In this document: in pieces, positions 45,690-58,250 of the stretch
Layout: every line of letters starts with the position of its first letter
How positions within the stretch are numbered: position 1 is the first letter of the stretch
Source of the DNA: Hyperoodon ampullatus
Taxonomy: Eukaryota > Chordata > Mammalia > Artiodactyla > Ziphiidae
Assembly: GCA_949752795.1 (NCBI GenBank)
Contig: OX457075.1
Location: forward strand, 2,666,001-2,730,000
Length of the DNA: 64,000 bases
Reading direction: 5' to 3'
Notes under the pieces: model-generated
The model's input: the letters and a program-made list of their open reading frames with translations, nothing else
What the model was told of the DNA's origin: nothing
The model's database searches: none
Translations under genes and position numbers: made by a program

Positions 45690-48295
45690 ACGTGCTGAAG
45701 GACAGATGTGAGGGCAAGGCTTCATTAACTTCTCCTGTCATGACCTTTCTGGATCCTTGGCCCAAAGTTAGCAGACAGGGAGCCCTGAGCATAGCTGAGC
45801 CCCAGTAGGATGGGGGTTTGCAGCTAGCTTTTAATGCGATTTTAACAAAAGAATGCTCTCTGAGCATGTTCATGGATTCTGATGCCTGCTACAGTCAGGA
45901 ATAACTGATTTTGTCTTTTTCCTGCCCTTAACAGAAGGCAAAGACTGCTCCACCAGCAGCATAGACAGGCCCAGTGAGGTTGTGAAGGGAGGGAAATGAG
46001 TGCTTCAAGTTCTGGGGCTGGTCTTCGTGATGAAGAGGCCTAAGAGGTCTTAATAATCATAACGATTCCGTCTGGGCGGGAAAGAGGCAGGAAAGCCAAT
46101 CTACACGTTACTGTTGTGAACCGACATGTTGTTAGTGTCACAGATTTCTAAACGTCATTTTTGTTCAGGAGTCACGGGGGCCTGCTCCCAGCCTGGATCA
46201 CCTGCTTCGATTTGCTGTCCAAACAGCAGGATCCTTCGTGTCTGCAGCAAGATACAGTCCCTGCACATTTGCTCATTCACAGAATCGTCCCAGAGTCAAT
46301 CCGCCTCCCCTGCAAGAAATAGCTTCTGATTCACCGACTGGTCCGGCATGCAGGGCCCTTTCCTGCATCTCTGCGTCTCTTAGCAACGCGTCCCAAAGCG
46401 GCCCTGTTCAGTTGCCATCATCGCTTGCCACCTGGGAAAGGAAACCGGCCAGTTCCAGTGCGGAGCCACCACTCTCTAATGCACAGACATGGCACTCTGT
46501 GTCCAGATTTTCTGGTCTTGGTTTCAAATTCTCCAGTGTTGCATTAAATTATGCTTATTTTAAAATCCTGGAATGTGTGCTTCTCTCATGATATTTTATT
46601 CTTTTCAGTAAATGTAGCTGACTAATTTAAATTTATTTTTTATACTTTCGAATAAAAGATATAAACTAACAAGCCGGAAACCTTAATTTTTTTCAGTTTA
46701 TAAAGCATTCACTCTCTAAATATGTGACCACACAGTTGTTACGTTCCTTCATAATGAATCAGGAAATTCACACGTGAACTCAGGAGAAACCACAAACTCA
46801 AACCCTCTCTACATTCTATGAATCCAAGCTTTCCTCCCTTCACCCAGATGGCCCATCTCCATTAAGAATCTTCTCCTGACTAAATCACCCCACTGCGGGC
46901 CTACACTGATTATTACATAAAGTAGTAGACCTTTATCTTTATTTTGCTGATGTTTCTTGTATATATATGTCTAAAAATGCCTCTTTGCATATATGTTTGT
47001 CTACGACAAACGTTAAGCTTATAGAAAGCAGAAAAAGAATCTTCTGCCTCTGTTTTGTGCTTTATAAAGGACCTACAGAAACATTTAATAATGCTTAAAG
47101 TAACTTACAGGTAGTTAACAGTGTAATTCCTGCCATTACTTCTAACGGGGTTTATGTGATGCTTTTTTGTCAAAGGGCTCCAGAAGCTGCGAACAGCAAG
47201 ACGACACAATAAACAAAGGCAGCCGGTCCTCAGTGGCTCACAAAACAGCATAAAGGTGGTAGGACAGCAGTTTGCAGAGAACTACAAGGAAAAGCTCATT
47301 TAGTAAAACAGATCGAGGGTGACAAGGGAAAGAATTTTGCCATGAGCTTTCTAAAATGGCATGAAAAGTAGACTGATTTATTTAAATAGAAAAAAATTAT
47401 TTTAGAGGTTGTTTAAAGCATGGAGTAAAGCTGCTTCATTAGGAGAATAGTTACCGCTATTGGGGGTCATTATTCATAAAGATTATTCACAAAGCAGATC
47501 CAGAAAACTAGGTCACCAAGCTCAGTCAGAAATACTACTGTTAATTCTTTGGCTACGGGGCCACCCAGGAGCTCCTTAAATATTGGTCTAAGCCACAAGA
47601 GAAATACATTTCCATAGAAACACCACTAGGCTAAATTTATGACCCCAAAGATAGTTCAAAATTTTATTCTACTTTGGGTGGACTCCAAGAGTGCCAACCA
47701 CCCCTTGCTTGCCAAGTTCCTGGTGTGGATGGCCTCACAGTTCACTGCCTACAGATGTGAACCGGAGGGATGAAAGCACCTGAGGGAAGAACAGAAGGAA
47801 TTGGTAAAAGAGAAGGTCACTTAGTGTGGTTTTGCCATAATCTAAAGTTGAGAAAAATTTATGGAGCACCTATTATGTGCAATGCATTTTGTAATGCTCA
47901 AAAAGCAGCGGGGGGGTTCTATTTAAATCATAAATCCTATGCACTGCAATAAGTTTAACTTTTTGAGGTTACAAATATGGAAAAGATCTACTCTATTGTC
48001 TATCGTCAGACCACAGCTTCATTGGGGGAAATCTCAAATCCTTGAGTAACTGGAGTTTTCTCCCCCTTCACCTGTGTCCGCAGGACCTCCTCAAACCTCT
48101 ACATTTCAGAACTAAAGGACTCTGAAGAAAATCAGAGCCCCCAGTGTTCAGAGGCAGTTGAGCTGTGTGCCTCAAGGCTTCTTTGACAAGATCAGGAAAT
48201 GGGAGGCAGATGCAAACCTGTAATCTGCAGAGTAACTGTGGGGGGGTCACTTCATGAACACACCCACCCTTCCCTTAATTTCTGTGTTTCTCTCC
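45690..48295. other. Single-copy sequence, repeat-poor
   Basis: About 2.6 kb with almost no recognised repeats. A 117-residue frame at 46238-46591 shows no recognisable domain. The repeat-free stretch 47100-47560 is a candidate for conserved non-coding sequence. Confidence 0.35.
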
Positions 48296-48299
48296 TGCT

Positions 48300-48805
48300 T
48301 AAAATTCTCCAAAGGCTCCCCAATAATAAATTTAAAAAATTATTATTTTACTTAGAATAAATTTCAAAATCCTTACCGAAAACTGAGAGGCCCTGTGTGA
48401 TCTGGCCCTGCCTAGAGCTCTGAGTAAGCTTCACAGTAACTTATGCTCCCAAGTGACCCTGCAGGTACAGGGGACTCTTCTGCTAACCCTGCCTAGAACC
48501 TTCCCTCCCTGATCTTCTCGTGGCTGCCTCCTGTCTGTCACTCAAGGCTTAATTCTGAGGTCACCTTCTGTCATCACACAAACTAAACCATTCATTCGAG
48601 CACCCTCCCCTCATCACCCCTTGTTTTATTTTCTTCCAAGCTCTTGTGGCCATCTGAAGTCCTATGCCCATGTGTTGTTTGCTTGTTCATCATTCCCTGT
48701 AGGACCAAGGACTTTGTCAACTCACTGCTGTATCACCCGTGCCTGGAACATTGCTCGTCACATAGCTGGTGGTCAAGAAATACTTATTGAATGAATGAAT
48801 CCAGA
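48300..48805 (+). repeat. LINE-2 3' end
   Basis: AATTCTCCAAAGGCTCCCCA, GGCCCTGTGTGATCTGGCCC, AGGACCAAGGACTTTGTC, CTGGAACATTGCTCGTCAC and TACTTATTGAATGAATGAAT give an almost complete LINE-2 terminal half kilobase. Confidence 0.88.
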
Positions 48806-48896
48806 AGTTATTTGTTCAGCAACTTTATTCATCCCTAGCATGGCCATAGTCACAGAAAGCAACAGTATCATCTCTGAACACACAACATCAGAAGAG

Positions 48897-49247
48897 GGAC
48901 TTCCCTGGTGGCGAAGTGGTTAAGAATCTGCCTGCCAATGCAGGGAACATGGGTTCGAGACCTGATCTGGGAAGATTCCACATGCCGCGGAGCAACTAAG
49001 CCTGTGCGCCACAACTACTGAGCCTGAGCTCTAGAGCCCACGAGCCACAACTACTCAGCCCGCGTGCCACCACTACTAAAGCCCACGCGCCTAGAGCCTG
49101 TGCTCCGCAACAAGAGAAGCCACCGCAATGAGAAGCCCGCGCACCGCAGCGAAGAGTAGCCCCCGCTCGCCGCAACTAGAGAAAGCCTGTGAGCAGCAAC
49201 GAAGATCCAATGCAGTCAAAAATAAATTAATTAATTAATTTTTTAAA
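48897..49247 (+). mobile_element. CHR-type SINE, long form with expanded middle
   Basis: Head GGGACTTCCCTGGTGGCGAAG and tail ACGAAGATCCAATGCAGTC. The ACAACTACT/CCACTACTAA unit occurs three times, making this the longest body in the window. The flanks ATCAGAAG and ATCAGAGG are a probable diverged TSD (about 48887 and 49249). Confidence 0.92.
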
Positions 49248-49257
49248 AATCAGAGGA

Positions 49258-50165
49258 AAAAAAAATCCTTTCTACAACTTGTGAGATCTTCTGCTAGATG
49301 AGCCACTCAACTTTTACTTTACGCAATTAACAAACTTGGCTTACAATTTAAACAAATCTGCTGTCTAGTTTCCTGGCCTGTGGTAGATTAAAAGAAGTAT
49401 ATTAGAGGTAGACACACTAATAGCAGCAAGAAGGGATAGGCCAGCATGGAGAAAACTAAAAAGTTACTAAAAAGCAAAAAGAACTGAGAAAATAGAGTAC
49501 TGGGGGCATTAAGTGTAGAAGCAAACAGTCTCACAGATCTAAAGTTGCCAGCAAGCAACACTGCAGTTACAGTAATTGCTTAAGTTATCAAGAAAATTAA
49601 GTTATGTTGTATATATGTATATGTATCTAAGGAAACAGGGAAATAGTATATGTTAAGTCCTCCTTTGAAAAGTTTTTATCCAAAATGCTATTTTTACTGT
49701 TATTTTAAAGGGCAAGCAAAATTCGGTTTTCTAAGAGAATTGACTTCTGTGGAACATGTTAGAGGATCTCTTCCTCCCTCCCTCCCTCCCTCCGTCCGTC
49801 CCTTCTCACAGTTAGAACTGTGTAGCTAACCATGTCTCTTTTACCTTGAGCAGCTAGAAAGCACACAGCCAAATGTGACTTCAAACATCCCGACTCTGCT
49901 GGCCTTTATGGCATGTTCTTTTGGGTTCTTTTCCTGATCTTGACCTGATCTTTTCTTCTTCTTGACACTTATTTATATTTTCCTAGAACTGATTCTTTAT
50001 TACTATTTACCTTCACCATTATTTTTATTATTTGTGCTATAGTTGTAGGGCACTTTAAATCCTTTATGGAAAAAGATTGAGATCTCTCTGCTTGTGGCAT
50101 GAGATGGATGGAGTGACATTTTAACTGTTACTTCATCGTACAATCAGACTGAGAACTCAGTCAAG
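49258..50165. other. Unassigned sequence
   Basis: No gene. A short (CCCT)n run with GTCC variants lies at about 49771-49802. Confidence 0.35.
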
Positions 50166-50177
50166 AGTAACCAAGCT

Positions 50178-50390
50178 GGGGCTTCCCTGGTGGCACAGTG
50201 GTTGAGAGTCTGCCTGCCGATGCAGGGGACACGGGTTTGTGCCCCGGTCCAGGAAGATCCCACATGCCGTGGAGCGACTGGGCCCGTGAGCCATGGCCGC
50301 TGAGCCTGCGCGTCCGGAGCCTGTGCTCCGCAACGGGAGAGGCCACAAAAGTGAGAGGCCCGCGTAACGCAAAAAAAAAAAAAAAAAAAA
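50178..50390 (+). mobile_element. CHR-type SINE, short type A
   Basis: Head GGGGCTTCCCTGGTGGCACAG and a 20-nt A tail. The TSD AGTAACCAAGCT is perfect at 50166-50177 and 50391-50402. Confidence 0.96.
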
Positions 50391-50765
50391 AGTAACCAAG
50401 CTTCTTGCAGATACAATGGAATTTTCAAAGACAGAACATTGTAAGTGCTTGAATAGGGTCCTGGAGCTTTTTAGCTCACGATCTGCTGGACTTGGTAATT
50501 GAAAGGTTAATACAAGATCACACATCCTGAAAATTGAAAGTTAAATTCCAAAAAGTTAAAATTGACTAAATATAATCACAGGATATGTGCACAGCACAAA
50601 AGGGCAGCCAAAAAAGAGCCACAGCTGCTGATTCCTTTAGAGCGAAGGAGAGCGAACTTCCTCACAAAGCAGGCTGCGGCGGCCCAGCAGTGGTGACACG
50701 GTGGAGCCAGGGCTCTTTCCTTTGCCCACCTCGTGTTTTCACTGATACGGTTCAGTTCAAGAAAC

Positions 50766-51188
50766 CTAGAGTCTGTCACACAGAGTGAAGTAAGTCAGAA
50801 AGAGAAAGACAAATACTGTATGCTAACACATATATATGGAATCTAAGAAAAAAAAAATGTCATGAAGAACCTAGGGGTAAGACAGGAATAAAGACACAGA
50901 CCTACTTGAGAACGGACTTGAGGATACGGGGAGGGGGAAGGGTAAGCTGTGACAAAGCGAGAGAGAGGCATGGACATATATACACTACCAAACGTAAGGT
51001 AGATAGATAGTGGGAAGCAGCCGCAGAGCACAGGGAGATCAGCTAGGTGCTTTGTGACCCCCTGGAGGGGTGGGATAGGGAGGGTGGGAGGGAGGGAGAC
51101 GCAAGAGGGAAGGGATATGGGAACAGATGTATATGTATGACTGATTCACTTTGTTATAAAGCAGAAACTAATTAAAAAAAAAAAAAGA
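50766..51188 (+). mobile_element. Young 5'-truncated LINE-1 3' end
   Basis: GAAGTAAGTCAGAAAGAGAAA, ATGGAATCTAAGAAAAAAAA, GATACGGGGAGGGGGAAGGG, GTGGGAAGCAGCCGCAGAGC, TTGTTATAAAGCAGAAACTA and an A tail form the usual young artiodactyl/cetacean L1 terminus of about 420 bp. A short TSD AAGAAAC flanks it at 50759-50765 and 51189-51195. Confidence 0.9.
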
Positions 51189-51195
51189 AAGAAAC

Positions 51196-51579
51196 ATGGC
51201 TTCTCCTTACTGTCCTGACTTCTCGGATACTGTGAGTAGCCCAGGGAGTGGCTGTAATGTTGAACAGATCACACATAGAACCCAAAGGGCTAAAGAACCC
51301 TGCTTTCACCGAAGGACTTATATTTATGTAAATCATGTAGCATTTTACAGTCTTTAAAAATCTACAAAGAAAAAAGTCTTTGAAAGAGAAAACTTAACAT
51401 ATTATGCCCAGTAGCAGATTCTGGAAGCAAATCTATTTATAAGTCATATCAGGAAATAATTTGATTCTAATACATTGCTTGTTCAGGGATGCTTTTTAAA
51501 AACATCTCCTTAAGAGCTATAAAAACTGGCTTCCCTAAAATCAGAGAGGGCTCAGATAGGACATTTATACAAAGCAGTG
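51196..51579. other. Unassigned sequence
   Basis: No gene or repeat recognised. Confidence 0.35.
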
Positions 51580-51590
51580 ACTTTATAAAT

Positions 51591-51806
51591 TTTGTTTGTT
51601 TGTTTGTTTTGTGCGGTACGCGGGCCTCTCACTGTTGTGGCCTCTCCCATTGCGGAGCACAGGCTCCAGACGTGCAGGCTTAGCGGCCATGGCTCATGGG
51701 CCCAGCCGCTCTGCGGCATGTGGGATCTTCCCAGACTGGGGCACGAACCCGCGTCCCCTGCATTGGCAGGCGGACTCTCAACCACTGCACCACCAGGGAA
51801 GCCCCA
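51591..51806 (-). mobile_element. CHR-type SINE, short type A
   Basis: (TTTG)n tail, GCGGTACGCGGGCC and head CCAGGGAAGCCCC. The TSD ACTTTATAAAT is perfect at 51580-51590 and 51807-51817. Confidence 0.96.
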
Positions 51807-51817
51807 ACTTTATAAAT

Positions 51818-52228
51818 GTTAAGTGAAACTCCCTGAAAGTGTCTTTGTCATCTATTGGGTTGGCCGTCCACACCTGCCGCCTTCTCTCCATGTCCCATCA
51901 ACTTCTAGGACCTGTCCCTCACACAGGTTTACATGGTTATAACCACCTTTGGGCTCTCAGTAGACCTGATAGCACCATATGAGCTGTCCCCACCACAGTA
52001 GGTTGGGTGGGCACCAACCCTCAACCTGCACTGGACCAAGAAGCCTCTTTGCAGGGGGATTGGGAAGCAGGTCTGAGGAATCCCAGTCTTTAAGGAGAGG
52101 AGATATAAATCTGGGAATTGTGGGTGACCATATTCCTCCCCCTGAGTAGGGGAAGCAGATGTGCAAAAAGAGAAAGAATAATTCAGAGAAGAGTGCTGGG
52201 AAGGGCAGAGCGCAACAGGTGAGTTGAA
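51818..52228. other. Unassigned sequence
   Basis: No gene recognised. The 121-residue antisense frame here is continued into the following SINE and is not supported. Confidence 0.35.
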
Positions 52229-52241
52229 AAGAGAGACCTGG

Positions 52242-52528
52242 GGCTTCTCTGGTGGCGCAGTGGTTAAGAATCTGCCTGCCAATGCAGGGGACACGGGTTC
52301 AAGCCCGGGTCCGGGAAGATCCCACGTGCCGCGGAGCAGCTAAGCCTGTGCGCCACAACTACTGAGCCTGCACGCCTATAGAGCCCGTGCTCCACAACAA
52401 GAGAAGCCACCGCAATGAGAAGCCCGCACACCCCAACGAAGAATAGCCCCCGCTCGCCGCAACTAGAGAAAGTCCACGCACAGCATCAAAGACCCAACGC
52501 AGCCAAAAATTTAAAAAAAAGAAACAAA
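52242..52528 (+). mobile_element. CHR-type SINE, long form
   Basis: Head GGCTTCTCTGGTGGCGCAG and tail AAGACCCAACGCAGCCAAAA with a short A-rich run. The flanks AAGAGAGACCTGG and AAAAGAGAACTGG are a diverged TSD ending at about 52241 and 52540. Confidence 0.93.
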
Positions 52529-52540
52529 AAAGAGAACTGG

Positions 52541-55040
52541 ATGCCCTGGATCCCTCATGCCAGGTGATCCTGATGCAGCTGCACCCCCGCCCTTGGTTCT
52601 ACACACCCAACACTTACAGGCAAGGGTTCTCATAATGAATCCCCCTCATTGGGGTTAAGTAGCCTTGAGGGTTTCTATCATACACAACCAAGAATCCTAA
52701 CTAATCTACAAGTGATAGAACACTTTTGTTCAAGGGCACAAACTTGAAAGTTAAACTGAGGGAATTGTTGGAACTGATTCCAACTGGCTGAGTGCGGACA
52801 AGCCTCTTCTTCATTCCGGGCCTTAATTCTGGAATCGATTTCCAATATTCCCTTTGCCAAGTAATTAATTCGCAGGACTAAAAACACAAAACAATCCCTT
52901 TCAGCAAATGTATTTCCTTTTGATATGGGAGAATAACAAAACACAGCTCCTTTTTGTATAGTTATCAAAAACTCAATTCAGTATTTTGTCCAAATCTCTC
53001 AGGGCAAACCTAATACTTAACTCATGCTACCAATGTTGTGTAGAGAAATTTAACACTTGAGATTAGAAAATTGGGTATATATTGGCGTAGATTGTTTAAA
53101 AAATGTATTTTGGTTCCTTTTTAACCTCTGGATACTGGAGAGGTATCTAATTTTACCAATAAAGGAGTTTCCCAACAATAGTGACTTCTAAATATGATGG
53201 ATTTTTAGAGATTTGTCATCAAAAGCTGTAGCTTTGGTAGAGTGTTCACAAACACAGGTGCAAATGGATTGGCAAGAATCTAGAATCTTGAGCTGGTGGG
53301 AAGGAAACCACAGTCTGATCTTTTCACATTTCAGATGAGAAGTTTAGACCCAGCATGAGGAGGTCGCCCTTACTTAGCTAACTTGAACTAAAGAGGGGGC
53401 CAGACCTGGGTCCCAGCTCCCACCCCGAATTGTTTCTACAAGTCTCAGAGGCAATGTGTGAAGTGGTCTGTGTGCTTTCCGCCCTCTTCTCCCATCAAGA
53501 TGTGGAGGTGACATGGGGCCATGAGGGCGGCTCCTGCACAATGACCACAGGACGTCTGTGTGAACGTCAAAGGAAGGCGTAAGGAGAGAAAAAGAGTGAG
53601 AGAACATTGTCATGGGAACGCCGAGGCAAACCACAAGATGAAAAAGAGTTGAAACCCATTCTGCTACCTCAGGTTTTATTTACTCAAATAATAAATCAAG
53701 ACATCTGTGTCAAAACCAATGCAGTGTAAAACAGACTAAAGATGAGCTTTTGAATCTGATCAACACTGTCTTCTAAATACCAAAATCCTTTAAAAGGGAT
53801 ACCACTGCATGTTTATCTACATCACTGTTCAAATTATTATATGGCATTTGTGCAAGCTCTCTCTTTGTTCTAGCTTCTTTTAAAAATTCTAAATTGCTCA
53901 CCAAGAATGATTAATATAATGACAGAATTATCTAGAATTTTATCTTTCTATGAGCAGAACAGTTTCTAAACTCACAACAGGCCAGAAAAGTCAAATAGGC
54001 TTGAGAAATTAAGCATTTACTCCAGATGAGATCAACGACCTCCTCCTGGGGGTTAGGTGTACCTGGGGGTCAGTATTGAACTTCAGAAGAGAACTTCATT
54101 CAACTCGAATCTGGTCAGAGAAAGAAATATCAGCCTTTAGGGAATAGACAGCAAACAACTGTGGCCCTAAAATTGTGTGGTGGGGATTTGTGTTACTGCC
54201 CAAAGATGTCACTGACTCATATCACTGGATGTTAACCCCCTTCCAAGGTTCATTCATTCAACTGATTGTTCAGTGCTGGTCCTGTAGAGAACATCTCAGC
54301 TCCCGCTGAAATCCCATATCCCCTGAGAGATGCAAGCCCGCTGAGGGTAGCTTCCCTGCCCTGGAGCCGTTTGACAAAATAATTAATTTTTAGAGACAAG
54401 CGGAGGTAGATGAAATTAAATTATTTTCATACTTTTATTTCATTAAACAGTTTCATTCCCTTTCTGGATTCGAAGATTCATACTTATCCTAGAAGGTCGG
54501 AGCTGGAAAGACCTCAGATGTCAGACGGGGTAACCTCACTTTGCTCAGCAGAACCAGGCTCCATTTCATCTCCTGAATCCCAGCGCCAGTGACCTTTTCT
54601 CTAAATAAAATCTCTCTATCAAACATTGATACACTTCACAGACATATTCCAGACCCTGGTTTTATTTTAAGGCAAAACAATCCAAGACACAGAGGGTTAA
54701 AGCTATTCTCTCTGATCTGCTGTGTACAAATGGACCCCCCTTCCCCTCAGCACCTCAGGGAATAACTGCCCCCCACCCCCCCACCCCCCGTCCCTGTGCC
54801 CCCGACCCTGCCTCCAGCCTCCAGGGAGGCCCTTTCTGTCCTGCTTATTCTCACGCCGCCTTCTAAACCCTGAACACTCCTAGCAGCTGGTGATGAAAAC
54901 TCAAAAAGCTAATTGTTTTTGAGATGAGAGAGGAAGAGAAGAGGAAGACCAAAATAAAGAGGTAAAATCCTTGGGAAATTTAAAGCTACAGGTGGGGTTT
55001 GTAAAAAAGGCATTTGGGGGGAATTTTTAATATTACTTAC
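52541..55040. other. Single-copy sequence
   Basis: No gene recognised. A C-rich run occurs at 54770-54790. Near 54475-54530, AGAAGGTCGGAGCTGGAAAG resembles the same unnamed ancient repeat seen near 40170. Confidence 0.35.
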
Positions 55041-55049
55041 TGCTAATTT

Positions 55050-55427
55050 TCTTTCCTTTTTTTTTTTTTTTTTAAGTTGCTTTCTTGGGAAGGGAAGCTG
55101 TGAATTGGCTCTTTTTTTTTTTTTTCTGGCTGCTTCGGGTCTTAGCTGTAGCACGTGGGATCTTCGTTGAGGCATGCGGGATCTTTGGTTGCAGCGCACG
55201 GGCTTCTCTAGTTGTGGCGTGTGGGTTTTCTCTTCTCTAGCTGTGGCGTGCACGTGGGCTCCAGGGCGCATGGGCTCTGTAGTTTGCAGCACGTGGGCTC
55301 TCTCGTTGAGGCACGCGAGCTCAGTAGTTGTGGCGCACGGGCTTAGTTGCCCCGCAGCATGTGGGATCCAACCCACGTCCCCTGCACTGGAAGGCGGATT
55401 CTTTACAACTAGACCACCAGGGAAGTC
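55050..55427 (-). mobile_element. Older CHR-type SINE with second poly(T) tract
   Basis: Body 55125-55427 with GGCTGCTTCGGGTCTTAGC and head AGACCACCAGGGAAGTC. A T14 tract adjoins the body, followed leftwards by about 36 bp of unique sequence and a second T run at 55058-55074. A diverged TSD (TGCTAATTTT / TTCTAATGTT) fits only if the second T run is the true tail, but it is weak. Confidence 0.8.
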
Positions 55428-55437
55428 TTTCTAATGT

Positions 55438-58250
55438 TATTTACACACCCAAAGTCATTGTAATTTCAAAACATAAAATATGTAAGATAGGAAGACTTAG
55501 TTAAAAAAATAGAAAATTCCCAAAATGATTGTAGAGAAAGCTTTTTTCCCCTCTCGTTTGACTTGTGTCTCTTTTCTGTGCCTTTGTATCTTTAGCCCCA
55601 AACTCAAGTCACATATCAGCAAGGCTAGATCACTAGACCTGATCGTCCTGAAGCCCCTTCTCCCATGTCCCAGGAGTGCTTATAGGACCCCAGTCCCGGG
55701 GCTGGTGGGCTGCCTTCCGAGGAAGCCTCGCCCTCTCAGGAGGCAGTGAAAGCAGAGCTCCAGCCTCTGCATGGACCACAGGAGCTCTGTCCAAGCTGCT
55801 GCATCCTGGCCTCAGGACGCAGCAAGTCACTGACCATCCTCAAGCATCTGTGTCCTCATCCACAAAGTGGGCACAATGATAATGTATAACCTCACAGAGT
55901 TGTGAGGTTCTGATAAGAAGGAATCATGCTTTGGAAGCTCTCTGTAGGGCACAGAGAGCTGTAGTTTTCACTAAAGCCTAGTCATGGTTTGGATGAAGAA
56001 CTAAGTGATTGCTGTACCCGCTCCTTGTGATACTTGGATACATCAGCAATGTTCACTCTGGACCCCATTTGTTTCAACAATAAGGGAGTAAATTTAGTCA
56101 TTTGGAGAAGAAAGTCTACACTTAGGATCCAGACTTTTTTGCTTGGGAAGTTGATACAAGGACCTCCATCCTATGCTACACATGTAGGAATAGATTTTGC
56201 TTCCACGTAAGCAATATTTTCACTTTAATAAATGTAGTAAATAATCACATTTGTACGAGTGTATTAAGTGAAAGGCCTCTTCTCTGATAGCTCACAGAAG
56301 GCATTTTTAACCAGTCTGCTGTCACCCTGCAGTGACTCACACAGCTAAGTTCCAACTCATGCGAGGACAGGGCGGTGCTTGTGCACCCATCTACCAGACC
56401 CAGGGAAACCGTCATGTGCCCAGGGCTGGGCGGATGGAAACCTCTCTTTGTTGATTTCTTCCTTTCTCTAATGCCCAAGGCCAGGCAGGGGTCACCTGGC
56501 TAGTAACAGCCATGAGGCACCTGAGGGGCTTGTAGTTCTGAAGGTGCTGATTTTCCAACTCCCTCTTCGCCGTGACAGAGAGCGTCACACAGTCTGACCA
56601 GCATGGTCAAGGTTGAGTTTAGCCCTGCTTTCTCCCCTGACCCCAGAGCCCCCAAACTGACCCCTCTAACTCCATGCTTCCCGGTCCTACCTGCTGTCCC
56701 ACTGACTTTGCTTCTCTTCTCTCCCCTAAGATAGGGCTACTGAGGGACCCTCACTGGCCCCGTGGCGACTGCCAGGCAGGTGGCGTCCTCAGGGCTTTCT
56801 GATGGGAAAACTGAGAGCTCTGGTGGTTTGCTCAAGGTTAGGCGTTGAACCTGGGGTTTCCAGGTTTTTAGCCAGGAAGCTGGCCATCCTTGCTTTAGAT
56901 GGGGCAGGTGTCTGGGGATCCATTAGCAAAAGTGGCTAAATGGGGCAGACAGGCAGAAATCTACCCACTTGGAGCAAGTCCCACAGTGCCCCTCCCTAGA
57001 GGACTGGCAACAGCTCTGAGGTTTTCTTATACCTGGAAGGCGGAGGAGAAAGGCAGGGAGATGGAGTTTTCAAGTCATCAGAGCAGCATTAAAGGACACA
57101 AACAACTACCGTGTGACCCCACATTCAGAGACTGGGCTCTGACGCACGGATATGTCATTCCTCTCAAATCCCTGTAGGAAACGCAAGATACAAGGACTAG
57201 GATGGAATGTAAACCATTTCTTAAGGAAGCCTGCTAGCATTTCTCTTCCTCCAAGAGTTTCCCTCCAAAGAGAACTCGAGCTCATCTTTTCTCCCTGATT
57301 CTCGACTGTGGCTGTAAGGGCTGCCTGTTACGGGGAAAGGAGCAGGAAGGAGGGTGGGGAGGCTCACGGGAGGGAGGCACAGGCTCCAGATGAAGCAGCA
57401 TCACGTCCACACCTCTGGGAGGCCCCTCTCCCGACGCTGTGAATGTCATCCATTTCTCTGGTGACTTCCCCAAGCGTCCCTCCATGTGGACCCTCCACAC
57501 AGTCCAGCAAGAGGCCCCTCCTCCAGCTCATCCCACCAACCCCTCCCTCACCCTCATTGCCTGTATATGGACAAAGTACAGCAAGATGTCCGTGCTATCG
57601 GGAAAGAGAAAACAAAAGCCTAATTTTTAGTTTTGTCCACCCGTTTTGGGATCAGTACACCTGAGCTGGGTGGAGAGGGGAGGCTGGGCTCAAGCACCAG
57701 CCCAGACAGGAGGCTGAGTGGAGATGCAGAGAATAAAATGCGAAGAGCAAGGAGTAGGCTTGGCCATGACTGGAGCTGGGAGAGACGCTGGAAACCACCC
57801 AGTGCTACCCTCTCCCTTCTGGTGGGAAAGGAAGCAGGGCCTGGAGGCTGACGCCCGGGAAGCAGAACATCGACCTGCCGGCAGGGGTGGAAGGTGGTCC
57901 ACGGGGTACAGATGGGGCTGAGTTCCGAGACTGCGCTCCAGTTCTGGAAGCTTCCACAAAACCCACCGCAGCCTCCCCAAGCCCCCCTCGGCCGTTCCGG
58001 AGAGCAGGATTTGCTTCTGCTCTTTCCTTTCTGGGAGGAAGAGGAGGATTTTTGCCTCATCACTTCCCAATGCCTTCATCTGAAGTTGGGGACAGCAGCC
58101 TTTGCTTTTCGGGTGGCTACGCAGATTAACACCCAGCCTAAGGGCCGGCACAGCGCAGGGCTCAACAAGTGTCCGTGTACCGCCTCCAGCCTCCCTCTCC
58201 GCTTTCCCATAAAGGGCGCTAGTCTTTGGCAGAAATCTTGGGAAGCAGCG
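55438..58250. other. Sequence upstream of the CpG island, GC-rising
   Basis: No gene is recognised. A MIR (plus) lies near 55830-55960. Antisense frames of 147 and 251 residues (57620-58445) overlap one another in different frames and have no recognisable domain. If a minus-strand transcript starts in the CpG island, this would be its first intron. Confidence 0.35.
55830..55960 (+). repeat. MIR SINE fragment
   Basis: GCAAGTCACTGACCATCCTC, CTGTGTCCTCATCCACAAAG and ACCTCACAGAGTTGTGAGG follow the plus-oriented MIR core. Confidence 0.72.
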
